From: Aquimonas sp046318115
GTDB lineage: Bacteria; Pseudomonadota; Gammaproteobacteria; Xanthomonadales; Xanthomonadaceae
Reading direction: 5' to 3'
Length of the DNA: 64,000 nucleotides
Assembly: GCA_046318115.1 (NCBI GenBank)
Contig: JBKCVA010000078.1
Location: 67,103 to 131,102, forward strand
The translations under genes were made by a program, and so were the position numbers. Below are positions 44,592 through 53,566 of this stretch, one piece after another. The notes beneath the pieces are model-generated. The model was not told the origin of the DNA. It ran no database searches and was given only the letters and a program-made list of their open reading frames with translations. Position 1 is the stretch's first letter, and each line of letters opens with the position of its first letter.

Positions 44592-46088
44592 CTACCTCAA
44601 CCACATCCTCGCCCTGCGCGCCGGCAGGCTGAAGGTGTAGCTGCTGCTGCCGATGTTCACGACGCTGGTCGAGTCAAGAACATCGCGGTAGTTGGCGAAC
44701 CACCAGAGCACGCTGTTGTTCATGTTGATGGTGGTGTTGACCGTGGTGCCGCACTTGTTGATGCCGACGATGCCGCGGTTGCCGCGACGGAACAGGAGAT
44801 GGCAGTCGCTGTGGGACAGCACCTGCATGTCGCTGCCCTGGGTGGCGTTGTGGAAGCGGATCATGGCGGCAAGATCGCTGCGGCGGTAGGCGTTGACCCA
44901 GCGGTTGTCGCCGCTCTCGTTGTTGTCCGAGTACAGCAGCGGGCTGCCGCCGTCGCGGCCCAGCACATAGGCATAGGCCAGAGTCTCGTCGGTGGGGTCG
45001 AGGATCAGGTAGCGGAAGCCGCCGTTGTTCGGGATGTCGTGGGTCACGGTGAACGTCACCGCACGGCTGTTGGGCAGGGCCTGGCCGACGGCCAGAGGGT
45101 TGACCAGCGCGTTCATGCTGCCGCCGAAGCGGAAGGCGTTCCGGATGCTGCCGAACAGCGGAAAGTCGTAGGCCGCGTGGTCGGTGCCGTTCAAGTAGGG
45201 GGCGAGGAAGCCGTTGTACTCGCTGTCGCCGGCGCCGCCGTTGGTGATCACCTCGCCGAACACATGCACGCCCTGCTTGATCTCGGCAGTGAGCACAGCG
45301 TTGATGTGCGACAGCGGCATGTGCTTGGCGGCATCGATACGGAAGCCGGTGACGCCGAGACCCTTCAGAGCGGTGAGATAGTTCCGCTGCTGGCCGATCA
45401 CATAGCTGTTGCCGAGCAGATCGGGCAGACCGGCATCGCCCGGGCCTCCGCAGAGCCTCCAGTTCTGCACTTGCCAGACATCGTTGTAGTTGTTGATGCA
45501 GTTCGCTGAGCCGAAGTCCCACTGCGACAGGAAGTTGAAGCGCAGGTCGCCGAACAGACGCTGGTTGTTCCAGTAGGTTGTGTTGGACGCATAGGCGTTC
45601 AGCACGCGCTGGCCCGGGTAATTGAGGTCGGAGCGTTGCGCCGACTCATTGGCCATGTGATTCAGGATGATGTCGGCGTAAACGCGAATGCCGCGAGCGC
45701 GCAGAGCGTTCGACATGCTCTGGAAGCTCTGCCGGTTGCCCAGCGGATGGTCGATGGTGCGGTAGTCTTGAGGCTGGTAGCGCGCCCACCAGGCCGAGCC
45801 TTCCGACTTCAGTGGCGGCGCCACCAGTACGGCCTTGTACCCGAGCGATTGGATCTCGGCGGCGCGCGCTTCAACGGTGTCGTATCGCCAGTTGAAGGCG
45901 TGCAGGATGACGTCGGCTTTGGCGGGCGTCGTGCTTGCGGCGAAGGCAGCAAGCGCTGCGAGACCGGGCACTGCGCGCGCCGCGGCGCGGACGCTTGAAC
46001 TCAGGCATGCGTGGAGACGACTCGCCAGATGGCGGACAAAACGAGGTTGCTGCGGGTGCGTGGAAGCACCCGTCGAGTGACGGTTCAT
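44592..46088 (-). CDS. Secreted alpha-amylase (GH13)
   Basis: 498 residues. A long leader (about 1-58) ends in the hydrophobic stretch LAALAAFAASTTPAKA, so export is likely. The barrel shows VYADIILNHMANES (region I), GFRIDAAKHM with the nucleophile Asp (region II), HVFGEVI with the acid/base Glu (region III) and FTVTHDIPNNGG with the third Asp (region IV). The C-terminal beta domain ends in SSYTFSLPARRARMWLR. It cuts internal alpha-1,4 bonds of starch, complementing the pullulanase. A strong ribosome-binding site GGGGAGGGAG precedes the ATG. A LacI-type palindrome lies 241 bases upstream. Confidence 0.92.
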   Translation of the reverse strand: MNRHSTGASTHPQQPRFVRHLASRLHACLSSSVRAAARAVPGLAALAAFAASTTPAKADVILHAFNWRYDTVEARAAEIQSLGYKAVLVAPPLKSEGSAWWARYQPQDYRTIDHPLGNRQSFQSMSNALRARGIRVYADIILNHMANESAQRSDLNYPGQRVLNAYASNTTYWNNQRLFGDLRFNFLSQWDFGSANCINNYNDVWQVQNWRLCGGPGDAGLPDLLGNSYVIGQQRNYLTALKGLGVTGFRIDAAKHMPLSHINAVLTAEIKQGVHVFGEVITNGGAGDSEYNGFLAPYLNGTDHAAYDFPLFGSIRNAFRFGGSMNALVNPLAVGQALPNSRAVTFTVTHDIPNNGGFRYLILDPTDETLAYAYVLGRDGGSPLLYSDNNESGDNRWVNAYRRSDLAAMIRFHNATQGSDMQVLSHSDCHLLFRRGNRGIVGINKCGTTVNTTINMNNSVLWWFANYRDVLDSTSVVNIGSSSYTFSLPARRARMWLR

Positions 46089-46461
46089 AGCGGACTCCCT
46101 CCCCAGAGAGTGTTGGCCTGCTGCATGGGCCGCCGAGCACCGCACCATGCGGTTGCCGGCCTTGTGACGAACGGTTCACGCGTCTGCTGCGCGCTCGTAT
46201 CGAGCCGTTCGCTGCGCTTTGGGCTGACCGCTTGCCGGATCGCCTCGGAGGCGTCTGGTCTTTGAGCGGCGATGCTCCCTCAGCGCGGTGGGCAGCCTAG
46301 GTCAGTGCTGTGCAGCATAACAATCCCATGCATACGTATTCAGGAACGGGGATTCGGGATTGGGGCTTCGTGAAGAGCGCCGACCTGCTTTGCATCGCGA
46401 GCGTGAAGCCGGCGAGCTTCGCTCTTCTCTTATGCGAATTCCCAATTTCCTGTCCGCGCTC
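46089..46461. other. Intergenic region upstream of the amylase gene
   Basis: About 370 bases with an AT-richer patch near 46310-46345, which contains the palindrome at 46329-46342, and a short GGGATTC/G heptamer pair (46347-46364). No gene seen. Confidence 0.6.
46329..46342. promoter_or_regulatory. Predicted LacI-family operator upstream of the amylase gene
   Basis: The site TGCATACGTATTCA pairs at six of seven positions around a central CpG. On the amylase strand a -10-like TATGCT lies 17 bases past a weak -35 that overlaps the palindrome. The sequence differs from the beta-glucan operators, so a different LacI-family regulator (maltose/starch type, not in this window) would be expected. 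Confidence 0.5.
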
Positions 46462-46869
46462 TCAAGCCCTGAACAATCGCATGTAGACCGCCACGCCCAG
46501 GCCCCACAGGCCGTTCAGGATGAGCGCGCCGATGATCAAGGCGCTGCTCAGTCCGATGCCCTTGATCGGAAACACGACGAACCAGGCAACGAGGCTGGGG
46601 AGCAGCGCGCCGAGCACGATCGCGAGCATCCAGAACCGCGCACCTGCGCTGCGTCGGATCAGTGCCCACAGCGCGATCCCCCACAACCCACCCCAGAAGG
46701 CCAAGGACAGCACCGCGGGAACGCCGAGCGGCGGCACCGGTGTGAAGTTCCATGGTGCGACGGCCGCCTTGCCCGACAGGCTCAACAGCCAAAGGCCGCC
46801 CTGGTGGAAGAAGAGGGTGGCGAGAAAGCCGGCGACGAAGGCAAGGATCAGCGTTTTCGGCTTGAACAT
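46462..46869 (-). CDS. Small four-helix membrane protein, unknown function
   Basis: 135 residues with four hydrophobic helices (about 7-30, 52-71, 80-103 and 108-131) and short loops. A Trp-rich loop (APWNFTPVPPLG) joins helices 1 and 2. I do not recognise a named family with confidence; similar small proteins are called hypothetical membrane proteins in proteobacteria. It is divergent from the GST gene with about 95 bases between starts. No partner is evident. Confidence 0.75.
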   Translation of the reverse strand: MFKPKTLILAFVAGFLATLFFHQGGLWLLSLSGKAAVAPWNFTPVPPLGVPAVLSLAFWGGLWGIALWALIRRSAGARFWMLAIVLGALLPSLVAWFVVFPIKGIGLSSALIIGALILNGLWGLGVAVYMRLFRA

Positions 46870-46964
46870 CGAATGGCACTCCCGGGCGCGTGTTGATGCG
46901 CGAATATACGCGGCCGGGCCGTCTCGGCCGCGTCCCCATCCTCCTTCCTCAAGGCGAGTCCCGC

Positions 46965-47624
46965 ATGAGCCAGCCCGTCCTCTACATCGGCAACAAGAAC
47001 TACAGCAGCTGGTCCCTGCGGCCTTGGCTGCTGCTTCGCCATTTCGGCGTCGATTTCGCCGAGCACCTGTTGTGGCTGGATACGCCCGAGTTCGCGGCGG
47101 AGGTGGCCAAGGCTTCGCCCAGCCGGCGGGTGCCGGTGTTGCATGACCAGGGCCGGGTGATCTGGGATTCGCTGGCGATCTGCGAGTACGCCAACGAGAC
47201 CTGGCTTGGCGGCCGCGGCTGGCCGCAGGAGCCCGGCCTGCGTGCGCTGGCGCGCTCGGCGGCTTGCGAGATGCACTCCGGCTTCGCTGCGCTGCGCGGG
47301 CAGCTGCCCATGAACTGCGATCGCCAGCCCAACGCCTATCGCTGGAATGCCGAGGCCCAGGCCGACATCGATCGCGTGCAGGCGCTGTGGGCGCAGCTGC
47401 GCGCGGCCTCGGCGGGGCAGGGCGATTTTCTCTGCGGTGAGTTCGGGATTGTCGACGTCATGTTCGCCCCGGTGCTGATTCGCTTCCGTGGCTACGGGGT
47501 CGAGCTCAGCGAGGTCAGCCGCGCCTACTCCGAGGCGATGCTGGCTCTGCCGGCGTTGAAGGCCTGGATCGCAGCGGGCGTCGCCGAGCCGCAGCGTCTG
47601 CCCAAATACGAAGCGCTCAAGTGA
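46965..47624 (+). CDS. Glutathione S-transferase family protein
   Basis: 219 residues. The thioredoxin-like N-terminal domain begins VLYIGNKNYSSWSLRPWLLLRHFG; the SSWS serine would activate glutathione. SRRVPVLHDQG gives the conserved cis-Pro and VIWDSLAICEYANE the glutathione-binding Ser. An all-helical C-terminal domain (about 85-219) follows with FGIVDVMFAPVLIRF. Likely a cytoplasmic detoxification or maleylacetoacetate-isomerase-like enzyme; substrate not predictable. Its stop overlaps the GTG of the EamA gene. Confidence 0.9.
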   Translation: MSQPVLYIGNKNYSSWSLRPWLLLRHFGVDFAEHLLWLDTPEFAAEVAKASPSRRVPVLHDQGRVIWDSLAICEYANETWLGGRGWPQEPGLRALARSAACEMHSGFAALRGQLPMNCDRQPNAYRWNAEAQADIDRVQALWAQLRAASAGQGDFLCGEFGIVDVMFAPVLIRFRGYGVELSEVSRAYSEAMLALPALKAWIAAGVAEPQRLPKYEALK

Positions 47625-48562
47625 GTTCAAGCCAATCCGCCGCTGCGCTCGCGGCGATGAGCCCGCAGCGCGAGCGCAGCCCCGTGCTGGCGATGCTGGT
47701 GGGGGCCGTGTTGATCAGCAGCACCAGTGCTTTCGTGCGCGTCGCCGATGTGGCGCCCACGGTGTCGGCGTTCTACCGGATGCTCTTCGGCGGTCTGATG
47801 CTGCTGTTTCTTCTGGGCGCGGTGAGGGCCCCGTGGAGGCCACGCACGGCCCTGCTGCTGGCTCTGGTGCTGCCGGCAGCGGCGTTTGCGGCGGATCTGA
47901 TGGCCTGGCACCGCAGCATCCACCTGGTGGGGCCGGGTCTCGCGACCCTGATCGGCAACCTGCAGGTGTTCTTCATGGCGCTGGCCGGCGTTCTCATGTA
48001 CCGGGAACGCCTGGGGCCACGTTTCATCGTGGGTGTCGCGCTGGCGTTTGCCGGCCTGTGGCTGTTGGTCGGGCGCAGTTGGAGCGATGTGGGCGCCAGC
48101 TTCCAGTGGGGCGTCTGGCTGGGCGTGTTCACCGCCTTCATGTACGCGGTCTACATGCTGAGCTTCCGTCGCATCCAGCAGCGCGAGCCCAGTGCGAGCC
48201 CGATGTACCTGCTGTGCTGGTGCTCGCTGGTGTGTGCGCTGATGCTGGGAGGTGCCGGTGTGGTGGAAGGGCACAGTTTCGCCATTCCCAACCTCAAGAC
48301 CTGGGGGGCCTTGATCGGGCTGGCCCTGTTCGGCCAAGTACTCGGCTGGCTGCTGATTTCGTACGCCCTGCCGCGGCTGGACGCTTCGATGGTCGGCCTG
48401 CTCCTGTTGCTGCAGCCGCTGCTGGCTTTCGGTGTCGACGTGGTCCTGTTCGGCCGTGCGACCGATGGCCTGGACTGGGCGGGGCTGGTGCTGTCCGCGC
48501 TGGGCATCTTCATTGGCAGTCAGCGCGCTCGTGCGCCGGCACCTGCGCAGGAACCCGCATGA
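47621..48562 (+). CDS. EamA-family (DMT) transporter
   Basis: 313 residues, ten predicted helices in two EamA repeats (about 22-155 and 165-300). Features include AFYRMLFGGLMLLFLL and DLMAWHRSIHLVGPGLATLIGNLQVFFMALAGVLMYRERLG in the first repeat and a matching LPRLDASMVGLLLLLQPLLAF in the second. Probably exports a small metabolite across the inner membrane. It starts with GTG overlapping the GST stop and ends overlapping the apt start (ATGA), so GST, transporter and apt are likely co-translated. Confidence 0.9.
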   Translation: MSSSQSAAALAAMSPQRERSPVLAMLVGAVLISSTSAFVRVADVAPTVSAFYRMLFGGLMLLFLLGAVRAPWRPRTALLLALVLPAAAFAADLMAWHRSIHLVGPGLATLIGNLQVFFMALAGVLMYRERLGPRFIVGVALAFAGLWLLVGRSWSDVGASFQWGVWLGVFTAFMYAVYMLSFRRIQQREPSASPMYLLCWCSLVCALMLGGAGVVEGHSFAIPNLKTWGALIGLALFGQVLGWLLISYALPRLDASMVGLLLLLQPLLAFGVDVVLFGRATDGLDWAGLVLSALGIFIGSQRARAPAPAQEPA

Positions 48563-49083
48563 GCACGTCTGCCCTGATCGAATCCTTGATCCTGCCGGTG
48601 CCGGACTTTCCCAAGCCGGGCATCCTGTTTCGCGACATCACGCCGCTGTTGGCGGATGCACAAGGCTTTCGTGCGGCGGTCGACGCCCTGCTGTCGCCTT
48701 GGCGCCATCGGCCGCCGCAGCTGTTCTGCGGCATCGAGTCGCGTGGCTTCATCTTCGCGGCTGCGATGGCGCAGGCGCTGGGCTGCGGTTTCGCACCGAT
48801 CCGCAAGCCCGGAAAGCTGCCGGGCCCTGTGCTTCGCGAGCACTACAGTCTCGAGTACGGCGAGGACATGCTCGAACTGCGCGCGGACGCGCTGTCGGCT
48901 GGCGCGGACGTCGTCGTTGTCGACGATGTCCTGGCCACGGGCGGCACGCTGAAGGCTGCGGCCCGGCTGGTCGAACGCAGCGGAGCACGTCTGGTCGGCG
49001 CCAGCGTGCTGATCGAACTCTCAGCTCTCGGCGGGCGCAAGCGCCTCGCCCTGCCTGCGCTTCACGCGGTGCTGTGCTACTGA
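48559..49083 (+). CDS. apt: Adenine phosphoribosyltransferase
   Basis: 174 residues. Purine salvage: adenine + PRPP to AMP. The N-terminal FPKPGILFRDITPLL is the Apt signature, CGIESRGFIFAAAMAQALGCGFAPIRKPGKLPG is the adenine-pocket and flexible-loop region, and VVVVDDVLATGGTLKAAARLVERSGA is the PRPP-binding loop. LIELSALGGRKRL near the end is also typical. Last in the short operon with the EamA gene. Confidence 0.95.
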   Translation: MSTSALIESLILPVPDFPKPGILFRDITPLLADAQGFRAAVDALLSPWRHRPPQLFCGIESRGFIFAAAMAQALGCGFAPIRKPGKLPGPVLREHYSLEYGEDMLELRADALSAGADVVVVDDVLATGGTLKAAARLVERSGARLVGASVLIELSALGGRKRLALPALHAVLCY

Positions 49084-49428
49084 GCGAGCTTGGGGCAGGG
49101 CCGAAGAATCCAGAGCGCGCTTTAAGGCGCAGAGGCCATGGCGAGGGTGTCCAGAGGCGGCCACAGCACGCGGATGGCTCCCTCACATGCGCTCAGCCTT
49201 GCCGCCTGCTTTGGCAGCGCGCCGTTGGATCGGGCACGGAGATGCCCAACCCGGTCTGGCCGAGCGCGGCGAAGTCGTCGCCGGGTGGCGCCCGAACCCG
49301 CCGGACGTAGTCCGGACTCGCCAGCACCGCGCAAGACCCGGACCGACTTGAACCGCCTTGCCCGGGCTGTCGAGTAACGCGACAGTTCACCTGCGCCGGC
49401 GGCGGACAGCGCGCTGCGGGTGCACCGC
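49084..49428. other. Intergenic region, nothing recognised
   Basis: About 345 bases between the convergent apt and Reeler-like genes. No gene, tRNA or clear terminator could be identified. Confidence 0.5.
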
Positions 49429-50109
49429 TCAGAATTCGAAGCCGTCGCGGAAGACCCCTGCCTCGATGAACACGATCGGCGTCAGCGCCTGCTGGTCCCG
49501 GCAGCCGGCGGGGTGGGTGCAATCTTCGATCAGGAAGGCACGCAGCACGGCGCCGACGCTCGCATCACCGGTCCATTCGAAGACGAGCTGGTCCTGCGTC
49601 TTGGGTTGACTGTCGGTGTGCGAAAGCGCCCAGGTGCCACACTCCGCCGGTGCGGGGATATAGCTCCAGCGGCCGTTTCCGGGCACGGAGAAGGTTCCTG
49701 CGCCGGTCGCGATCCCCGCCTTGGCCCAGATCAGCACCCCGCGCGCGCGCCGAGAGGGATTCGGGTGGTGCAGGCGCAGTTGGATCGGAGTGCCCGGGTA
49801 ATGCAGGGACGGCGCCTGCAAGGTCCAACCCTGGGGTGGCGGGTTGGCCAGGGTCGGGCTCATCTGCACCAGCGGCAGCGCATTCACCTCGCAGATCGGC
49901 GAGCCCTGCGAGTTGGCCAGCGCGTGAGCCGGAGTTGCGCAGGCTGCTGCGAGCAGCAGGCAGCGTGCCCGCCCGCGCCACGGCTGCGCGCGCGTGGCGG
50001 AGGCGTCGGCCAAGCGCTGGCGTGGCGCCGGATCTTCGAGGTGTTCGAGTGCTTTGCGCATGGTGCATCCGGCCGACCGACGGTATGGCTCTTTCGTGAA
50101 TTGCCGCAC
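49429..50109 (-). CDS. Secreted Reeler-like domain protein with C-terminal FRDGFEF
   Basis: 226 residues from the longest frame; a shorter start at the internal Met17 is possible. A hydrophobic export segment CLLLAAACATPAHA lies near residues 50-63. The mature part looks like a Reeler domain: GTPIQLRLHHPNPSRRARGVLIWAKAG, a central Cys (PAECGTWALSHTDSQPKTQDQLVFEW) and a final Cys pair (IEDCTHPAGC). The C-terminus ends VFRDGFEF, a short motif also near the ends of two other secreted proteins in this window. It is divergent from the DUF1800 gene by about 60 bases. The function is unknown, presumably binding at the cell surface. Confidence 0.65.
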   Translation of the reverse strand: MRQFTKEPYRRSAGCTMRKALEHLEDPAPRQRLADASATRAQPWRGRARCLLLAAACATPAHALANSQGSPICEVNALPLVQMSPTLANPPPQGWTLQAPSLHYPGTPIQLRLHHPNPSRRARGVLIWAKAGIATGAGTFSVPGNGRWSYIPAPAECGTWALSHTDSQPKTQDQLVFEWTGDASVGAVLRAFLIEDCTHPAGCRDQQALTPIVFIEAGVFRDGFEF

Positions 50110-50170
50110 GGAAGCCTAGCAGGCTGGTTTGCGATTGTTTGCAAACTTTCGATCGGTCCCGGAACCGGCC

Positions 50171-51955
50171 ATGCATGCTCTCCTTACATTGCGCCCGGCA
50201 AGACTGCTCGCAGGCCTGCTGGTGTTGAGCGCCGTCTGCGCGCCCTCGCAGGCGCAGGTGCTGTTTCGCGACGGCTTCGATCCGCCGCCCGAGGGCCCGT
50301 TCACCGAGGCCGAGGCCTCGCGCTTCCTCAGCCATGCCACTTTCGGCCCCACGCTCACCGAGATCACCCGGCTGCGAGGCATGGGCTACACGCCTTGGCT
50401 CAACGAGCAGTTCGGCCGACCGGCGTCGCTGCAGCTGCCGCACCTCGACAACCTGATGTCGATCGATCCCAGCGTGGTGTGGCAAGACAAGCGCAATGAC
50501 ATCTGGTTCCGCAACGTGCTGTATCGCGACGACCAATTGCGCCAGCGGATGGCCTTCGCGCTGTCGCAGATCTTCGTGGTGTCCGACCAGAACGGCTCGG
50601 TGGAGGGCAACCCGAATGCGCTGGCCCACTATCACGACATGCTCAGCCAGAACGCGTTCGGCAATTACCGCACGCTGCTTGAAAACGTCACCCTGCACCC
50701 GGTGATGGGCCATTACCTGTCGATGTTCAAGAACCGCAAACCGGATGAGGCGGCAAACATCCGGCCGGACGAGAACTATGCCCGCGAGATCATGCAGCTG
50801 TTCAGCATCGGCCTCGTGCGACTGAACCTCGACGGCACCGTGATGGACGGCGATTCCGCAACGCCGGGCGTGCAGCCGATTCCCACCTACACGCAGGACA
50901 CCATCCGTGGCTTCGCGCACGTGTTCACGGGCTGGAACTGGTCGACCTGCAACCCGCCGGTGGCCAGCGATACCGCCGGCAACTTCAACTGGTGGGACTG
51001 GGAATACTGCGGTCCGGGGCCCGGCAACACCGACTGGCGTCTGCAGCCCGGGTGGCGCCAGCCCTTGCGGCCCTGGGGCGAAGGGACACAGTTCGGCTCG
51101 ATCTACCACGCTTCGGCGGGCACCAAGCAGCTGCTGAGCTACCCCGGCGTGGCGCTCAGCAATGGCGTGCTGCCGGCGGGCGGGCAGGCCCGGGCCAACA
51201 TGGCCGCGGCGCTGGACAACGTGTTCAACCACCCGAATGTCGGCCCGTTCTTCGGGCGTCTGCTGATCCAGCGATTCACCACCAGCAACCCCTCGCCGGC
51301 TTACATCGCGCGCGTTGCCTCGGTATTCAACAACAATGGGAGCGGCGTCCGCGGCGATCTGCAGGCCGTGCTGCGCGCTGTCCTGCTGGATCCCGAAGCG
51401 CGCAATCCTTCCCGGGCGCACGCTGGCAGGCTGCGTGAACCCCTGCTGCGAATCACCCAGCTCTGGCGTGGACTGAATGCGAGTTCGAGCGACGGCGCGA
51501 TTCGCGAGTGGCCCGACCAGTATGGTGCGCAGGCGGTGCTGAGCTCGCCGACGGTGTTCAACTTCTTCCTGCCGAACTACCAGCTGCCGGGTGAGCTTGC
51601 CTCGCTGGGGCTGTTCGCGCCCGAGTTCCAGATCACCACCGACACCTACATCACCCGCATGACCAACGAGATCGGCGCCAAAGTGTTCTGGGCCTGGCAA
51701 GGCTCGAACACCGGCACCTGGAACCCGGTCAAAGTTGACCTCAATCGCGATATGCAGATCGCACACGATGCGGGGGCGCTGGTCGACCGCTACAACCTGC
51801 TCTTCATGGGCGGGCGGATGAGCAGCTCGATGCGGACGGTGCTGGTGAATCATCTGAACGGCATGGGCAGCAGCAACAATGACCAGCGTCGTGCGCGCGT
51901 GCAGGACGCCCTGTGGCTGATCCTGACCTCGCCCGAGTACGTGGTGGAGAAGTGA
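50171..51955 (+). CDS. Secreted DUF1800 domain protein
   Basis: 594 residues. Signal peptide about 1-28 (LLAGLLVLSAVCAPSQAQ). The mature N-terminus begins VLFRDGFDPPPEGPF, then the DUF1800 region: SRFLSHATFGPTLTEITRLRGMGYTPWLNEQF, RQRMAFALSQIFVVSDQ, ENYAREIMQLFSIGLVRLNLDG and VFNFFLPNYQLPGEL. DUF1800 proteins are nearly always encoded just before a DUF1501 gene, as here (stop and start one base apart). No activity is established; the pair is assumed to work together at the cell surface or in the periplasm. Confidence 0.88.
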   Translation: MHALLTLRPARLLAGLLVLSAVCAPSQAQVLFRDGFDPPPEGPFTEAEASRFLSHATFGPTLTEITRLRGMGYTPWLNEQFGRPASLQLPHLDNLMSIDPSVVWQDKRNDIWFRNVLYRDDQLRQRMAFALSQIFVVSDQNGSVEGNPNALAHYHDMLSQNAFGNYRTLLENVTLHPVMGHYLSMFKNRKPDEAANIRPDENYAREIMQLFSIGLVRLNLDGTVMDGDSATPGVQPIPTYTQDTIRGFAHVFTGWNWSTCNPPVASDTAGNFNWWDWEYCGPGPGNTDWRLQPGWRQPLRPWGEGTQFGSIYHASAGTKQLLSYPGVALSNGVLPAGGQARANMAAALDNVFNHPNVGPFFGRLLIQRFTTSNPSPAYIARVASVFNNNGSGVRGDLQAVLRAVLLDPEARNPSRAHAGRLREPLLRITQLWRGLNASSSDGAIREWPDQYGAQAVLSSPTVFNFFLPNYQLPGELASLGLFAPEFQITTDTYITRMTNEIGAKVFWAWQGSNTGTWNPVKVDLNRDMQIAHDAGALVDRYNLLFMGGRMSSSMRTVLVNHLNGMGSSNNDQRRARVQDALWLILTSPEYVVEK

Positions 51956-51956
51956 G

Positions 51957-53435
51957 ATGAGCCGGATCGGTCGACGCGAGTTTCTCCACCGTGCGCTGCG
52001 TGCCACTGCGGCCAGTGCCGCCTTCGGTTCGATGCTGGGCAAGCTGGAGCTGGCCCAGGCGGCCATGCCCAAGCTGCTCGGCAACGACTACCGGGCGCTG
52101 GTCTGCATCTATCTGCATGGCGGCAACGACTGCTTCAACATGGTCGTGCCGCGTGATTCCAACTACAGCGTGTACGCTGCGCGCCGCGGCGCGCTGGCTG
52201 TGCCGCAGAGCCAGCTGCTGGCCTTGAACCCTTCGGTGGCGCCGCTCGGCGGCGGCCAGTTCGGCCTGCATCCGCAGATGAGCGGCACCCAGCAGATGTT
52301 CAATGCCGGGCGCGCGGCCATCATCGCCAATGTCGGTCCGCTGGTGCGGCCGATGAGCAAACCCCTCTATCAGCAGGCCGGCACCCCGCGCCCTGCGCAG
52401 CTGTTCTCGCACTCCGACCAGACCGTGCTCTGGCAGACCCCACGGGCCGATGCCGCCGACCGCACCGGCTGGGGCGGGCGCCTTGCCGACATCTTTGCCG
52501 CCAGCAACAGCAACCAGGTGCTGTCGATGAACGTGTCGCTCGACGGCGACAACGTGTTTCAGACCGGCGTGCAGGTCGCGCCCTACTTCATGTCTTCGCA
52601 GGGGGTGGAGCAGGTCAGCTTCATCCAGACCGGCGCGGCCAATTGCGCCGACGGCGGCCAGGGCTGGAACCGTCGCCGCTGCCTCGCCTTCAACGCGCTG
52701 CTCGATCAGTCGCATACCCACGCGTTCGAGCGCGCCTACGCGCAGAAGGCACGGCGAACCCTGCAGACAACCGACCAGGTGGTCGCGGCGCTGGCCACCG
52801 TGCCCGCCAACGATGTGCTGTTCCGACCGTTCTGGGATGCCTTCGGCCTGACCTGGAACCCGAGCAGCCTGCCCGAGCTGCCGCGGCTGGCGGCGCAGCT
52901 GCTGATGGTGGCGCGGATGATCCGCGCCCGCGACACCCTGCAGATGAGCCGGCAGCTGTTCTACGCCGGTCTCGGCGGCTTCGACACGCACGACCGGCAG
53001 CTCGAAGATCATCCGGGCCTGCTGCGCCAGTTGTCGCAGGCGGTCATGGCGTTCTACCAGGTGCTGGACAATCCGGCGATGAGCCTGGGCAGCTCCGTGA
53101 CCACCTTCACCGCTTCGGAGTTCGGGCGCACGCTGTCGATCAATGGCGACGGCACCGATCACGGTTGGGGTGGGCACCATCTCGTGTTTGGTGGCGCCGT
53201 GCAGGGTGGGCGCTTCTACGGGCGCTTCCCCAGTCTCGCGGCTTCGGCCAGCAATCCGGACGACGCCGGCTGGGGCCAGGTTATCCCCACCTTGTCCGCT
53301 GATCAGTACGCGGCAACCTTGGCGCGCTGGTATGGCCTGTCCGATGGGGATCGTTCGACAATCTTCCCGAACCTGCAGCACATGAGCGGCAATCTGGTTG
53401 CGATCGAAGGCCCCAATCTCGGCTTCATGGCGTGA
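51957..53435 (+). CDS. DUF1501 domain protein with Tat signal
   Basis: 492 residues. The N-terminus has a twin-arginine signal, SRIGRREFLHRALRATAASA, so the protein is probably exported folded by Tat. The DUF1501 region belongs to the alkaline-phosphatase/sulfatase-like fold: ALVCIYLHGGNDCFNMVVPRD, GLHPQMSGTQQMFNAGRAAIIANVGP, FFYAGLGGFDTHDRQ-type segment (QLFYAGLGGFDTHDRQ), TTFTASEFGRTLSINGDGTDHGWGGHHLVFGG. The Asp/His residues in these blocks are those expected for metal binding. Pair of the preceding DUF1800 gene; substrate unknown. Confidence 0.9.
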   Translation: MSRIGRREFLHRALRATAASAAFGSMLGKLELAQAAMPKLLGNDYRALVCIYLHGGNDCFNMVVPRDSNYSVYAARRGALAVPQSQLLALNPSVAPLGGGQFGLHPQMSGTQQMFNAGRAAIIANVGPLVRPMSKPLYQQAGTPRPAQLFSHSDQTVLWQTPRADAADRTGWGGRLADIFAASNSNQVLSMNVSLDGDNVFQTGVQVAPYFMSSQGVEQVSFIQTGAANCADGGQGWNRRRCLAFNALLDQSHTHAFERAYAQKARRTLQTTDQVVAALATVPANDVLFRPFWDAFGLTWNPSSLPELPRLAAQLLMVARMIRARDTLQMSRQLFYAGLGGFDTHDRQLEDHPGLLRQLSQAVMAFYQVLDNPAMSLGSSVTTFTASEFGRTLSINGDGTDHGWGGHHLVFGGAVQGGRFYGRFPSLAASASNPDDAGWGQVIPTLSADQYAATLARWYGLSDGDRSTIFPNLQHMSGNLVAIEGPNLGFMA

Positions 53436-53566
53436 GAGCGTCTCGCAGCCTTGCGCAGCAGGGCCTGACGTCGGACGAGCCTCTCGCTTCACACACGGTC
53501 CCCAAGGACCACTGACCCGTGCAGCGCATCGCTGCGCCCACGCTTTGACAGAAAGGCCTGAAAGCT

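Noticed and set aside
49193..49522. A 109-codon minus-strand frame after apt
   Set aside because: It overlaps the end of the Reeler-like gene in another frame and shows Pro/Arg/Ala-rich composition typical of shadow frames.
49565..52084. An 839-residue minus-strand frame across the DUF1800 gene
   Set aside because: Antisense of the DUF1800 gene. Only the last part coincides with the Reeler-like gene, in that gene's own strand but a different frame.
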